From NCBI RefSeq assembly GCF_030145145.1, contig NZ_JAQYWD010000005.1, positions 112,280 through 176,279 on the forward strand: a stretch of DNA of 64,000 nucleotides, given 5' to 3'. Below the pieces are notes generated by a model. It was not told the DNA's origin. It worked only from the letters and a program-made list of their open reading frames with translations, and did no database searches. Source of the stretch: Desulfobacula sp. Lineage in GTDB: Bacteria > Desulfobacterota > Desulfobacteria > Desulfobacterales > Desulfobacteraceae. The translations under genes and the position numbers were made by a program. Below, piece by piece: positions 63,902 through 64,000 of the stretch (position 1 is the first letter of the stretch; the number at the start of each line of letters is the position of its first letter).

Positions 63902-64000
63902 TCAAGCAGCCATTATCTGCTCAGTTCGATGATCCCAAAATTCATCCCACCATCCATTGGCTCTTAATATCCTGAGGGACAACATAGGATTTATGGATTT
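63902..64000 (-). CDS. C-terminal end of an unrelated ORF, possibly transposase (cut by window end)
   Basis: The last 32 codons (SLRILRANGWWDEFWDHR, then TEQIMAA and TGA at 63902) look like real coding sequence and resemble the ends of some IS transposases, but I cannot name the family. It directly abuts the broken PEP-CTERM gene, as an inserted element would. The rest lies beyond 64000. Confidence 0.4.
   Translation of the reverse strand, partial: KSINPMLSLRILRANGWWDEFWDHRTEQIMAA

Overview
The window looks like a chromosomal segment of a Gram-negative, strictly anaerobic deltaproteobacterium, most probably a Desulfobacterales sulfate reducer of the Desulfobacula/Desulfotignum/Desulfobacter type. 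The reasons are a sigma-54 histidine kinase/activator pair, several iron-sulfur proteins, a molybdopterin enzyme, an anaerobic type of aryl-CoA ligase, selenocysteine machinery (SelB plus a HesB-like selenoprotein), a full LPS core locus and PEP-CTERM proteins. Genus and species cannot be fixed from the sequence alone.

Region 1 (1-12.6 kb) reads as one regulated catabolic module. A PAS histidine kinase and a sigma-54 activator are followed by an IclR regulator. On the minus strand lie a DMSO-reductase-family molybdoenzyme and a small two-cluster ferredoxin subunit. On the plus strand lie a two-gene sodium:solute symporter and a benzoate-CoA-ligase-like enzyme. The 431-bp divergent region holds a near-perfect sigma-54 promoter and two long perfect inverted repeats. 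Next come an FdhD-like protein that lacks the usual CxxC, a large Fe-S protein and a 60-residue ORF behind a second sigma-54-like element. The likely job is uptake, CoA activation and redox or hydration/dehydroxylation chemistry on an aromatic acid.

Region 2 (12.8-25.8 kb) is mixed housekeeping and signalling: a PhnD-like binding protein with a hybrid kinase, an old yellow enzyme, a membrane protein with a C-terminal Cys-rich motif, YbaK, an unknown 181-aa protein, a coupled U32-like/GalE/ATP-grasp operon on the minus strand, a HesB-like selenoprotein with an in-frame TGA, a DEDD exonuclease, a FliL-like lipoprotein and thiamine pyrophosphokinase.

Region 3 (25.9-42.3 kb) is the LPS locus: lptF, lptG, waaA, lpxK, lpxL, waaF, waaC and four glycosyltransferase or membrane genes on the plus strand. 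Facing it are a GT4 glycosyltransferase, kdsB, and a pair closely resembling Shewanella KdnB/KdnA, which make 8-amino-Kdo. This predicts an LPS inner core built on 8-amino-3,8-dideoxy-Kdo.

Region 4 (42.6-58.4 kb) has a TAXI-type binding protein without a TRAP permease, an ExeA-like ATPase, a methyltransferase, a radical SAM protein, HemW, SelB, tRNA-His, a periplasmic cyclophilin, MtgA, an AEC transporter and a complete branched-chain-amino-acid-type ABC transporter followed by an isochorismatase-family hydrolase.

Region 5 (58.5-64 kb) is AT-rich and unlike the rest. It begins at a truncated tRNA-Arg and holds a PEP-CTERM protein behind a GEMM-like (cyclic dinucleotide) riboswitch candidate, an 892-aa secreted multi-domain protein, duplicated 3' flanks, and a broken second PEP-CTERM gene abutting a probable foreign insertion at the window end. 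It has the character of an accessory island.
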